Assembly (NCBI GenBank): GCA_002355495.1
Contig: AP017424.1
Span: 4,219,501 to 4,283,500, forward strand
Length of the DNA stretch: 64,000 nucleotides
Direction of reading: 5' to 3'
From: Streptomyces laurentii
GTDB taxonomy: Bacteria > Actinomycetota > Actinomycetes > Streptomycetales > Streptomycetaceae
Positions 51,754 to 59,853 of this stretch are shown piece by piece. The number at the start of each line of letters is the position of its first letter. Position 1 is the first letter of the stretch. The notes under the pieces were generated by a model that was not told where the DNA came from, did not search any database, and saw only the letters and a program-made list of their open reading frames with translations. Position numbers and translations under genes: made by a program.

Positions 51754-52479
51754 ATGGCTGTTGCCCCCGCACCTCACCTCCCCGCGGCGAGCGCGCGCCG
51801 CCCTCAGTCCGGGCCGCCGCTGCTGGCCCCCGTCCTGGCGTTCGTGGCGCTGACCGTCGCGTACGTGGTCGTGAACCGTTCCACCCCGCATCCCGACGCC
51901 TCCGGCCTCGACGTCCTGCGCTACGCCGACGGCCACGGCACCGCGATCAGGCTGGGAGCCTTCCTGCTGCTCGCCTCCGCCGTGCCGCTGGTGCTGTGCG
52001 CCGCCGTGCTCTACCGGCGGCTGCGGGCCCTCGGCATCACCGCCCCCGGCTCGGCGATCACGCTGGCCGGGGGCGTGCTCGCCGGCGGCGCGCTGGTCAC
52101 GAGCGCGCTGTTCACCTGGAGCGGCGGACGGCTGCCGGCGGACGCCCCGGTCTCCCTCGCCCGCGCGCTCGCCGACCTGTCGTTCCTGTCCGGCGGCCCC
52201 GGCTACGCGGTGATGTACGCGCTGCTGGCCGCCGGCGTGTCGGTCACGGGCCTGCTGGCCGGCCTGCTGCCGAAGGCGCTGAGCTGGGGCGGGCTGCTGA
52301 TCGCCGCCGCCGGGATGCTCTCCTCGCTGACCCTGCTGGCCGACGGCTTCGCCTATCTGCTGCCCGTCGTCCGCTTCGGTGGCGCCGTCTGGCTGGTGTG
52401 CGTCGCGGCGCTCCTGCCGCGCACCCGCCGCCGTACGCCGCAGTCGTACGGGCAGGAGCCGGACCCCGCCGTGTCCTGA
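51754..52479 (+). CDS. Integral membrane protein (DUF4386-like)
   Basis: A 241-residue protein with about six transmembrane helices: APVLAFVALTVAYVVV, LGAFLLLASAVPLVLCAAVLY, ITLAGGVLAGGALVTSALF, YAVMYALLAAGVSVTGLLAGLL, WGGLLIAAAGMLSSLTLL and VRFGGAVWLVCVAALLP. The arrangement resembles DUF4386 family proteins. GGGAGA precedes the ATG. It lies head to head with the MarR gene and just upstream of an SDR gene (78 bases), so all three probably form one regulatory unit. Function unknown. Confidence 0.83.
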   Translation: MAVAPAPHLPAASARRPQSGPPLLAPVLAFVALTVAYVVVNRSTPHPDASGLDVLRYADGHGTAIRLGAFLLLASAVPLVLCAAVLYRRLRALGITAPGSAITLAGGVLAGGALVTSALFTWSGGRLPADAPVSLARALADLSFLSGGPGYAVMYALLAAGVSVTGLLAGLLPKALSWGGLLIAAAGMLSSLTLLADGFAYLLPVVRFGGAVWLVCVAALLPRTRRRTPQSYGQEPDPAVS

Positions 52480-52557
52480 CGGCCCGGGCCTGACCGCCCG
52501 GCTTTCCCGACCTCTCGACCTCCCCACGCGTTGCCATCGACCAAGGAGTCACCACAG

Positions 52558-53322
52558 ATGTCCGGTACCTATCCCGATCTGAACGGCAAGGTCGTCCTCG
52601 TCACCGGCGGATCGCGCGGCATCGGCGCCCGGACCGCGGCCGCCTTCGCGGCCCAGGGCGCCAAGGTCTGCGTCGTCGGACGGGACGCGAAAGCCCTGGA
52701 CGGCGTCGTCGAGCGCATCACCGGCGACGGCGGTACGGCGACCCGCGCGGTCGCCGACGTCACCGACGCCGCGGCGGTGGAGGAGGCGCGCCGGCACACC
52801 GAGTCCCTGCTCGGCCCGGTCGACGTCCTCGCCGCCTTCGCCGGAGGCCAGGGACTCCCCGTCCCGACCGTCGAACTGACCGAGCGGCGCTGGCGCGAGG
52901 TCCTCGACTCGGACCTCACGTCGGTGTTCCTCACCGTCCGGGCCTTCCTGCCCGGCATGGTCGAACGCGGCAGCGGTTCGGTCATCACGATGTCCTCGGC
53001 CGCCGGCCGCCAGCCGAGCCAGGCCAATCTCGCCTACGGCGTCGCCAACGCGGGCGTGGTGATGCTCACCCGCCATCTGGCCACGGAGGCCGGACCGCGC
53101 GGGGTCCGCGTCAACTGCCTGGCGCCCTCGGCCATCCTGACCGAGACCACGGAGGCCCGGATGCCCGCCGGCGTCCGGGACAAGATCGCCGCCCTGCACC
53201 CGCTGAACCGCATGGGCGTGCCGGAGGACGTCGTCGCCGCCGCCCTGTTCCTGGCGTCCGACTCCGCCTCCTGGCTCACCGGGCTGACGGTCGACGTCGC
53301 GGGCGGCCGCGTCACCAACTGA
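52558..53322 (+). CDS. SDR-family oxidoreductase lacking the catalytic lysine
   Basis: A 254-residue short-chain dehydrogenase/reductase. The cofactor loop VLVTGGSRGIGARTAA is at residues 13-28; the active-site region has SVITMSSAAGRQ (Ser) and LAYGVANAGVVML, where the expected YxxxK reads YGVAN: the Tyr is present but Lys is replaced by Asn. The C-terminal PLNRMGVPEDVVAAALFLAS and VDVAGGRVTN are normal. Loss of the Lys would be expected to lower classical activity. AAGGAG precedes the ATG at 52558. It follows the membrane protein on the same strand. Confidence 0.9.
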   Translation: MSGTYPDLNGKVVLVTGGSRGIGARTAAAFAAQGAKVCVVGRDAKALDGVVERITGDGGTATRAVADVTDAAAVEEARRHTESLLGPVDVLAAFAGGQGLPVPTVELTERRWREVLDSDLTSVFLTVRAFLPGMVERGSGSVITMSSAAGRQPSQANLAYGVANAGVVMLTRHLATEAGPRGVRVNCLAPSAILTETTEARMPAGVRDKIAALHPLNRMGVPEDVVAAALFLASDSASWLTGLTVDVAGGRVTN

Positions 53323-53526
53323 GCGCGGTCGCGATGGGTTTCGCCCGCGGCTCCCTCCCCGCATCAGCGTGGCCACGACCACGGCCGCGGGAGGGGGGCG
53401 CCGTTCATGGCGTTGTCCGGACGGCCGAGGAGCCGGGGAGCGGAATGCGCGTCGCCAAGAGCTGTTCGAAGCGGCATATGCCGCCCGATCTGGGGCCGGT
53501 GACCCTCGGGGTGTAGGAAAGAGGGC

Positions 53527-53862
53527 ATGGACAAGGACATTCAGCAGCGGTTCGAGCGCATCACCGCTTTCGTCGAGGCGCGGCTCACCCCGCTGTTCGA
53601 CCCCGAGAACGGCAGCGACCACGGGTTCGGGATGGACGACACGTCGCGTTCGCTGCGGGCGCTGCGCTACACGGTGCAGGCGGCGTCGGCGGTGAGCGGG
53701 CTGCTGGAGAAGCGCGAGTCGGCGCCGGAGCTGCGGCAGGTCGTGGACCAGGCGCTGGAGCACAACTGGGACGTGCTGCGCTCCATCGCCCGGATGTGGG
53801 AGGACCACCCCGACTTCCTGAAGGAGTTCAAGGGGCACTCCTGGGACGTGCTGGGGATCTGA
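53527..53862 (+). CDS. Conserved hypothetical small protein
   Basis: A 111-residue, mostly helical cytoplasmic protein: MDKDIQQRFERITAFVEARL, SLRALRYTVQAASAVSGLLE and DQALEHNWDVLRSIARMWEDHPDF. No signal peptide or membrane segment. No domain is recognised. Strong codon bias supports it being a real gene. It lies alone between the SDR gene and a convergent oxidoreductase. The 204 bases upstream contain a perfect 14-bp palindrome GCGGCATATGCCGC (53471-53484) that may be part of its promoter. Confidence 0.78.
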   Translation: MDKDIQQRFERITAFVEARLTPLFDPENGSDHGFGMDDTSRSLRALRYTVQAASAVSGLLEKRESAPELRQVVDQALEHNWDVLRSIARMWEDHPDFLKEFKGHSWDVLGI

Positions 53863-53913
53863 TCCCCGCGTCACCCTCCCCGCTTTGCCCTCCCCCGCGT
53901 CACGCGCGCGCGG

Positions 53914-54924
53914 TCACGGGACGAGGACGACCTTGCCGGTCGTGCCGCGGGTCTCGAGGGCGTGGTGGGCGGCCGCCGCGTCCTTGAGGGGGAAGGAGTG
54001 GACGGCGGGCCGGAGGGTGCCGTCGGCGGCGGCGGCGGCGAGCGCGGCGAGTTCGAGGCGGCGGAAGTCGCCGCCGGCCCTCTGGAGCATGGCCGGGCCG
54101 ACGACGACCTCCGAGGTGATGCCGCGCTCGGCGAGTTCGTCCTCGGTGAAGACGAGCGGTTCGCCGTCGTCCGCGCCCGCGGAGGACCAGCCGAAGACGA
54201 GGTGCTGCCCGCCCCGCGCGAGGAGGCCGACGGCGGCGCGGCCGGTGGTGCCGCCGACCGAGTCGAAGACGACGGTGGCCCGCCGTCCGACGCGGTCGTC
54301 GAGGTACGTACGGACCTCCTCCGCCCAGTCGGTGCGCAGGTAGTCGACGGCGAGGTCGGCGCCGTTGGCGCGTACCCGGGCGGTCTTGTCCGGGCCGCCG
54401 GCGAGGCCGACGACGGTGGCGCCGGCGTTCTTCGCGTACTGCACGAGCAGCGTGCCGATGCCGCCCGCCGCGGCCGTGACGAGCACGACCGAGTCCGGGC
54501 CGAGCGTGGTGAACCGCAGGATGCCGAGGGTGGTGCGGCCCGTGCCGACCATGGCGATGGCCTCCGCCTCGCCCAGGTGGCCGGGCAGGTCGTGCAGCCG
54601 GTCGGCGTCGGTGACGGCGAGTTCCGCGTACCCCCCGGGTGCCGTCCCGAGATGGGCGACGACCCGCCGGCCGAGCCAGGACGGATCGGTGCCGGCGCCG
54701 AGCGCGTCGACGGTGCCGGCGATCTCGCGGCCGGGCACGGTGGGCAGCTCCGGCAGGGCCGGGAAGGGGCCCCGCTTGCCCTCGCGCAGCGCGGTGTCGA
54801 TGAGGTGGACGCCGGCGGCCGCGACCCTGACGCGTGCCTGGCCGGGGCCGGGCACGGGGTCCGGGATCTCCTCGTACGTCAGGTTCCCGGCCGGGCCGAA
54901 GGCGTGGAGGCGGATGGCGTGCAT
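53914..54924 (-). CDS. Zinc-type alcohol dehydrogenase-like NADPH:quinone reductase
   Basis: A 336-residue medium-chain dehydrogenase/reductase of the quinone-oxidoreductase group, which has no zinc ligands. The N-terminal GroES-like domain begins MHAIRLHAFGPAGNLTYEEI. The nucleotide-binding fold has VLVTAAAGGIGTLLVQYAKNAGA near residue 147 and VVFDSVGGTTGRAAVGLL further on; the C-terminus has GKVVLVP. It reduces quinones or enones with NADPH. GGGGAGC lies 9 bases before the ATG. It is 75 bases downstream of an FAD protein on the same strand and possibly co-transcribed. Confidence 0.88.
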   Translation of the reverse strand: MHAIRLHAFGPAGNLTYEEIPDPVPGPGQARVRVAAAGVHLIDTALREGKRGPFPALPELPTVPGREIAGTVDALGAGTDPSWLGRRVVAHLGTAPGGYAELAVTDADRLHDLPGHLGEAEAIAMVGTGRTTLGILRFTTLGPDSVVLVTAAAGGIGTLLVQYAKNAGATVVGLAGGPDKTARVRANGADLAVDYLRTDWAEEVRTYLDDRVGRRATVVFDSVGGTTGRAAVGLLARGGQHLVFGWSSAGADDGEPLVFTEDELAERGITSEVVVGPAMLQRAGGDFRRLELAALAAAAADGTLRPAVHSFPLKDAAAAHHALETRGTTGKVVLVP

Positions 54925-54999
54925 GGCGGACAGCTCCCCTGGTGGACGGACGGACGGGCGTGGGCCTGGTGCGGCAGGACCCCGCATCAGCCTCCGATC

Positions 55000-56253
55000 T
55001 CAACCGCGCTTGAGGTCAAGCGGCGGCCGGAGCACGGCAGCGGTGGAGGTAGCAGTGGAGGTGGAGGTGGCGGTGGCGGTGGCGGTGGCGACGGAGGCGC
55101 GAGTGCGCAGTGCCAGGGACACCGCCTCCACCGCGCTCGTGAACGACACCTCCGCGAGCACGCCCGGGGCCGCGACCTGGTCGCCCACCAGGTACACCCC
55201 GTCGCCCCGGTCGATGGCCGGCCGGTCGCGCCAGGTGGTGCCGGGGCGGTCGACCGCGCCCGTACGGCCGTTCGACACCGCCTCGCGCCGCCACACCGCG
55301 CGCTCGCGCCAGCCGGGGAAGCCCAGGTCGAGGAGGCGTTCGGCGTGCGCGACGCCGTCGGCCCTGGTCTGCTCCGGGCCGATCGGCAGCTGCGCCTGGA
55401 CGAGCTGTTCGCCGGCGGGCGCGAGGGTCGGGTCCTGGGTGGTGAAGCGCTCCAGCCAGCCCGGCGCGTCGAGGTCGGAGATCGCGAACGGGTCGCCCTT
55501 ACGGGTGCGCAGGGCCAGGTCGAACAGGACGGTCCGCCCCGATTCCCAGGTCAGGGTGGGGTCGCCGAGCAGCCGGGCGGCGGCGGGCAGGGTGGTGGCC
55601 ACGATCACGGGTCCCGTGCCGGGGCCGGTGGGCAGGGCATCGACGCGGGCCGAGGTCTCGACGCGTACCCCCAGCTCCCGCGCCCGTGCCGCCATCCGGT
55701 CGACGAGCCGTCCCCAGCCGCCCTGGATGAAGTGCGCCTCGGCGGGGACCGACGAGCCCCGGTGCAGCCGCTCCTGTACGAAGCGGGCCGACAGCGCGCC
55801 GGGGTCGTGGTGGTAGACCGCGACCCCGCTGTACGCGGCCGCCGCCTCGGCCGCGGCCGGCCCGGCGAGCCCGGTCGCCCAGGTGCGGAAGTCGACGTCG
55901 ACCGGGGCCGTCTCGGCCTTGCGGAAGCTCTGCCGCAGGAAACCGAGCGGCGGCGTCCGGCGGAGCGCGCCCTTGTGATGGAAGCGGAGCCCCGCCGCGT
56001 CGAGGGCGCGCAGCGGCGCGAGCGGGCCGAGCAGTCCGCGCTGCCGGAGCCAGGTCCAGTGCGGGCCGCCGCGGTAGATCGCGTGCGGGCCCTCGTTGGT
56101 CAGATACGGGCCCTCGGCGGTACGGGCCCGGCCGCCGAGCGTGTGGTGGGCCTCGTACAGGACGACGTCGGCGCCCGCCTCGGCGGCGGTCACGGCCGCG
56201 GTGAGTCCGGCGAAGCCGCCGCCGACGATGGTGATGTTCCGGTTGGTCCGCAT
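55000..56253 (-). CDS. FAD-dependent oxidoreductase, phytoene-desaturase-like fold
   Basis: A 417-residue flavoprotein with amine-oxidase/phytoene-desaturase topology. The FAD motif ITIVGGGFAGLTAAVTAAEAG (residues 8-28) is followed by VVLYEAHHTLGGRARTAEG; the C-terminal FAD contact is GVYLVGDQVAAPGVLAEV. The substrate is not predictable, and no carotenoid genes surround it. The tail has Ala-Thr/Ser-Thr repeats (TATATATSTSTATST) encoded by a 6-bp GGTGGC-type microsatellite near 55045-55092. The quinone reductase follows downstream. Confidence 0.85.
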   Translation of the reverse strand: MRTNRNITIVGGGFAGLTAAVTAAEAGADVVLYEAHHTLGGRARTAEGPYLTNEGPHAIYRGGPHWTWLRQRGLLGPLAPLRALDAAGLRFHHKGALRRTPPLGFLRQSFRKAETAPVDVDFRTWATGLAGPAAAEAAAAYSGVAVYHHDPGALSARFVQERLHRGSSVPAEAHFIQGGWGRLVDRMAARARELGVRVETSARVDALPTGPGTGPVIVATTLPAAARLLGDPTLTWESGRTVLFDLALRTRKGDPFAISDLDAPGWLERFTTQDPTLAPAGEQLVQAQLPIGPEQTRADGVAHAERLLDLGFPGWRERAVWRREAVSNGRTGAVDRPGTTWRDRPAIDRGDGVYLVGDQVAAPGVLAEVSFTSAVEAVSLALRTRASVATATATATSTSTATSTAAVLRPPLDLKRG

Positions 56254-56360
56254 CTCTCCCGCTCCCTCGTGTGGGGTCTCACTCGGGGGACGGATGGCGG
56301 GGCCGGGTCCGTGACATCGCGGGCGCGGTGGTTGTCAGTGGCGTGCGTCACGATGGGGGC

Positions 56361-57077
56361 GTGACAGGGACGAGTGACGCGAAGGGTACGAGGGGCGGCA
56401 GGGGCGGCGGCAGGGGGGCGAAGCCGAAGCCGGTGGCCCCGGCGCGGCTGCCGGAGGTCCGGCTGCCGCCGCTCGCGCCGTACGAGGGCGGTCTGGAGCC
56501 GGACGGGGACTACGACGGTCTGGAGCTGGCCGGCGTCGATCTGACCGGGCAGGACGGGGCGGGGGCCCGGTTCCTGGACTGCGCGCTGCGCGGCTGCGCG
56601 CTCGACGGGGCGCGGCTGCCGGCGGCGCGGTTCCTCGACTCGGTGCTCGACGGCGTACGGGGGGTCGGCACCGATCTGGCCGGGGCGCAGCTGCGGGACG
56701 TGGAGATCGCGGAGGCGCGGCTCGGCGGCACGCAGCTGCACGGGGCGGTGTTCGAGCGGGTGTGGATACGGGGCGGGAAGGCGGACTTCCCGAATCTGCG
56801 GGCGGCGCGGCTGAAGGACGTCGTCTTCGACGGCTGCGTGCTGAACGAGCCGGACTTCGCGGGCGCCGTGCTCGAACGGGTGGAGTTCCGGGACTGCGTG
56901 CTGATCGGGGCCGACTTCAGCGGGGTGCGGATGAAAGACGTCGACCTGCGGACGGTCCGGCGCCTGGAGATCGCGCGCGGGGTGGACGCGCTGGCCGGCG
57001 CGGTGATCTCCCCGACGCAACTGCTGGATCTGGCACCGGTGTTCGCCGCGCACCTGGGGGTGCGCGTCACCGACTGA
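56361..57077 (+). CDS. Pentapeptide-repeat protein
   Basis: A 238-residue protein with at least 20 pentapeptide units of the A(D/N)LxX type from residue 55 to 215, such as LDCALRGCALDGARLPAARF, RDVEIAEARLGGTQLHGAVF and LIGADFSGVRMKDVDL. This forms a right-handed quadrilateral beta-helix. Family members include DNA mimics such as MfpA that shield gyrase, but most have no known target. The first 30 residues are Gly/Arg/Lys-rich. The GTG at 56361 follows a CACGAT box with no ribosome binding site, suggesting a leaderless message. Divergent from the FAD gene. Confidence 0.85.
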   Translation: MTGTSDAKGTRGGRGGGRGAKPKPVAPARLPEVRLPPLAPYEGGLEPDGDYDGLELAGVDLTGQDGAGARFLDCALRGCALDGARLPAARFLDSVLDGVRGVGTDLAGAQLRDVEIAEARLGGTQLHGAVFERVWIRGGKADFPNLRAARLKDVVFDGCVLNEPDFAGAVLERVEFRDCVLIGADFSGVRMKDVDLRTVRRLEIARGVDALAGAVISPTQLLDLAPVFAAHLGVRVTD

Positions 57078-57093
57078 GAGGAGACTGAGGAGA

Positions 57094-57594
57094 CTAGGGA
57101 AGGCGGGGGAAGCGGGCCTGGAGGTCCCAGATCGCCGGGTTGTCGGCGAGGCCCTCGTGCATGTCGGTGAGGTCGGCGATCAGGTCGTGCAGGAAGTCGC
57201 GGGCCTCACGGCGCAGGGCGGCGTGGTTGAAGGTGAGCGGCGGCTGGTCGCCGGGCATCCAGTCGGCCTCGACGTCGACCCAGCCGAAACGGCGTTCGAA
57301 CAGCATGCGGTCGGAGGACTCGGTGAAGTCGAGTTCGGCGTACTGCGGCTGGGCGGCGCGGCTGCCGCGCGGGTCGCGGTCGAGCTGCTCGACGATGTCG
57401 CACAGCGCCCACGCGAAGTCGAGTACCGGCACCCATCCCCAGGCTGTGGATACTTCCTCGTCCTTCTCGGTGTCCGCGACGTACACGTCGCCGCAGAACA
57501 GGTCGTGGCGCAGCGCGTGGACGTCCGCGGCGCGGTAGTCCGTCTGCGGAGGGTCGGGGAAGCGGCGGGAGAGCGAGTAGCCGATGTCGAGCAC
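57094..57594 (-). CDS. Conserved hypothetical protein
   Basis: A 166-residue acidic cytoplasmic protein: LDIGYSLSRRFPDPPQTDYR, DVYVADTEKDEEVSTAWGWV, PVLDFAWALCDIVEQLDRDP and DFLHDLIADLTDMHEGL. There is no signal peptide or transmembrane segment, and no family is recognised with confidence. Codon bias is strong. The GTG at 57594 is used because no upstream sequence in frame is coding-like. It converges with the pentapeptide gene (16 bases apart). Confidence 0.75.
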   Translation of the reverse strand: MLDIGYSLSRRFPDPPQTDYRAADVHALRHDLFCGDVYVADTEKDEEVSTAWGWVPVLDFAWALCDIVEQLDRDPRGSRAAQPQYAELDFTESSDRMLFERRFGWVDVEADWMPGDQPPLTFNHAALRREARDFLHDLIADLTDMHEGLADNPAIWDLQARFPRLP

Positions 57595-57701
57595 GCCCCG
57601 ATGGTGTCACGTCCGGCGGGCGGCCCGGGTCCCGGTCCGCCGGTACGGCCTTGGGCCTCGGTTTGCCGGTACGGCCTCGGGGGCCGGTCCGCGCCCTTAC
57701 G

Positions 57702-57725
57702 CCCCTGGGGGGCAGCCCCCCGGGG
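57702..57725 (-). terminator. Hairpin directly after the monooxygenase gene
   Basis: CCCC(T)GGGGGG, loop CAG, CCCCCCGGGG, abutting the stop codon at 57726. Confidence 0.75.
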
Positions 57726-58955
57726 TCAGACCCGGTGGACGGCCCGGGCCAGCCGCGGGCCGAGCCAGCGCTTGAGGCGGCGCAGCGACTCCAGCTGGTC
57801 GGCGGCGCGGTCGAGGCGGTAGTAGAGCTGCGGCGGCACGTAGGGCAGCAGCGGCGAGTGACGCTGGCCGAGCAGGGCGAACATCCGGTCCGGCTCAAGC
57901 CGCATGTAGCGGGGCAGGTTCTCGTACCACTGGGCGCTGAGCCGGGCCGCGCTCTGCGCCGGGACGATCTCGGCGCGCCGCCGCCGCCCGTACGCGGTGA
58001 GCGCCCGGTCCAGCGAACCGAAACCGTCCGGGCCGCGCCGGCGCAGCGCGGCGGCGAGCACCAGGGCGTCCTCCAGGGCGAGGGTGGTGCCGGCGCCGAT
58101 CGAGTAGTGGGTGGTGTGGGCGGCGTCGCCGAGCAGGACGGTGTGGCCGCGGTGCCAGACGCGGCTGGTGAGGGTGCGGAAGGTGAGCCACTGGGCGGGC
58201 GCGGCGGGATCGCCGTCCTCCTGGGCGCGGCCGATCAGCTCCTCGCCGTCGAGCAGGTCGGCGAAGAGTTTCTCCAGCAGGCGCAGGGTGTCCGCCTCGC
58301 TCATCCGGTCGAGCCCGAGGCCGGTCCAGGTCTCCGGCGCGCACTCGACCACGCAGGTCGACCGCTCGCCGCTGAAGCCGTACGCGTAGGCCCAGATCCA
58401 GCCGTGCGCGGTCTCCTTGAAGGCGAAGCTGAAGGAGTCGAAGACCTTCGTGGTGCCGAGCCAGACGTAGCGGTTGCGGCCGCCGGTGGACTCGGCGCCG
58501 AAGTGGCCGGCGTGCGCCTCGCGCAGCGCGCTGTGGACGCCGTCGGCGGCCACGACCAGGTCGGCCTCGGCCAGCTCGGGGGCGCCGGGGCCGTCGATCG
58601 CGTGCTCGTGCGCGACCCGGACGCCGAGTTCCCGGGCCCGGTCGGCGAGCAGGGCCAGCATGCGGCGGCGGCCGATGCCGAAGCCCGCGTCGCCGTGGTG
58701 GGTGGTGTGCCGGTCGCGGACGATCGCGGTGCCGTCGGTCCAGGTCACGGAGGCGGCGGCGATCGCCTCGGCGGACTCGGGGTCGCCCGCGCGCAGTTTG
58801 TCGAGGAGTCCGGCCCAGTAGGTGACGCCCCAGCCGTAGGTCGAGCCGGCCGGGTTGCGCTCGTAGACGGTGATCTCGTGGGAGGGGTCCTGGCGCTTCA
58901 TCAGGATGGCGAAGTACAGCCCGCCGGGCCCGCCGCCGACGACGGTGATCTTCAT
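57726..58955 (-). CDS. FAD-dependent aromatic monooxygenase
   Basis: A 409-residue group A flavin monooxygenase. The FAD-binding motif MKITVVGGGPGGLYFAILMK opens the protein; ADLVVAADGVHSALREAHAG is the DG motif; GHTVLLGDAAHTTHYSIGAGTTLALEDAL is the GD motif. The YGWGVTYWAGLLDKL segment resembles salicylyl-CoA or anthraniloyl-CoA 5-hydroxylases, which suggests a CoA-linked aromatic substrate, though none of the usual CoA-pathway genes are adjacent. GGGAGC precedes the ATG. Confidence 0.87.
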   Translation of the reverse strand: MKITVVGGGPGGLYFAILMKRQDPSHEITVYERNPAGSTYGWGVTYWAGLLDKLRAGDPESAEAIAAASVTWTDGTAIVRDRHTTHHGDAGFGIGRRRMLALLADRARELGVRVAHEHAIDGPGAPELAEADLVVAADGVHSALREAHAGHFGAESTGGRNRYVWLGTTKVFDSFSFAFKETAHGWIWAYAYGFSGERSTCVVECAPETWTGLGLDRMSEADTLRLLEKLFADLLDGEELIGRAQEDGDPAAPAQWLTFRTLTSRVWHRGHTVLLGDAAHTTHYSIGAGTTLALEDALVLAAALRRRGPDGFGSLDRALTAYGRRRRAEIVPAQSAARLSAQWYENLPRYMRLEPDRMFALLGQRHSPLLPYVPPQLYYRLDRAADQLESLRRLKRWLGPRLARAVHRV

Positions 58956-59121
58956 GTGCGCTCCCACGGGTCCCACGAGTGCATGACATAGTGCGTCCGG
59001 AAGGCAACGCACAGTAGCAGTGGGAAGGTGGGTGCGTGGGGCAGACGGGCCCGGTCGGCCCGCGGGGACGACCCCCACGGCCCCTACGGGTCCGGGGACG
59101 GCCCCCGCGACCCCCACGGCT

Positions 59122-59853
59122 CTACGGAAGCAGGCGCTGTTCCTTCGCCACCGCCACCGCGCCCGCCCGGGTGTCGACGCCGAGCTTCGCGTAGATCCGG
59201 CCCAGGTGCGTCTTGACCGTCGCCTCGCTGATGAACAGCGCGCGGGCGATCTCGCGATTGCCGAGGCCGTGCGCGAGCTGGCCGAGGATGTCGCGCTCGC
59301 GGTCGGTGAGGGTCGGCCCGGCCGCGCCCCGCATCCGGTCCATGACCCGGCTGGCGACGGGCGGCGAGAGCGTCGTACGGCCCTGGGCGGCGGCGTGGAT
59401 CGCGGCGAACAGCTCCTCGGGGCGTTCGGCCTTCAGCAGGTAGCCGGTGGCGCCCGCCTCGATGGCGCGGGTGATGTCGGCGTCCGTGTCGTACGTGGTG
59501 AGGACGAGGACGTGGACGCCGGTCGGGGCGATCCGGCGGGTGGCCTCGACGCCGTCGATGCCGGGGCCGAGCTGGAGGTCCATGAGGACGACGTCGGGGC
59601 GGAGGTGCGAGGCCATCGCCACCGCCTCCTCGCCGCTGCCCGCCTCGCCCACGACCTCGATGCCGGGGGCGCTGCCGAGCAGGGCGAGCAGACCGGCGCG
59701 GACGACGGCGTGGTCGTCGCAGAGGAGGATGCGGACGTGCTCGGGGCGCGCGCCCGCGCCGCCGGCACCTGCCGTACCCGCCGCGCCCGTACCCGCCGCG
59801 CCCGTACCCGACGCACCCGTCCCAGGCTCCTCCGGCTGTGCCTGTGGCCTCAC
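59122..59853 (-). CDS. senR: LuxR-type response regulator (SenR-like)
   Basis: A 243-residue NarL/LuxR-family regulator. An Ala/Gly/Thr-rich leader of about 38 residues (encoded in part by 15-bp repeats) precedes the receiver domain, with CDDHAVVRAG and phospho-acceptor Asp92 in VVLMDLQLGPGID. The C-terminal LuxR helix-turn-helix reads LTDRERDILGQLAHGLGNRE followed by IARALFISEATVKTHLGRIY. The start codon overlaps the kinase stop (GTGA). Together with the kinase and a divergent haem-binding-protein gene, it matches the SenS-SenR/HbpS redox-sensing set described in Streptomyces. Confidence 0.85.
   Translation of the reverse strand: MRPQAQPEEPGTGASGTGAAGTGAAGTAGAGGAGARPEHVRILLCDDHAVVRAGLLALLGSAPGIEVVGEAGSGEEAVAMASHLRPDVVLMDLQLGPGIDGVEATRRIAPTGVHVLVLTTYDTDADITRAIEAGATGYLLKAERPEELFAAIHAAAQGRTTLSPPVASRVMDRMRGAAGPTLTDRERDILGQLAHGLGNREIARALFISEATVKTHLGRIYAKLGVDTRAGAVAVAKEQRLLP
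59773..59817 (-). repeat. 15-bp in-frame tandem repeat, three copies
   Basis: GTACCCGCCGCGCCC repeated three times with two changes; it encodes Gly-Thr-Gly-Ala-Ala in the N-terminus of the response regulator. Confidence 0.92.
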
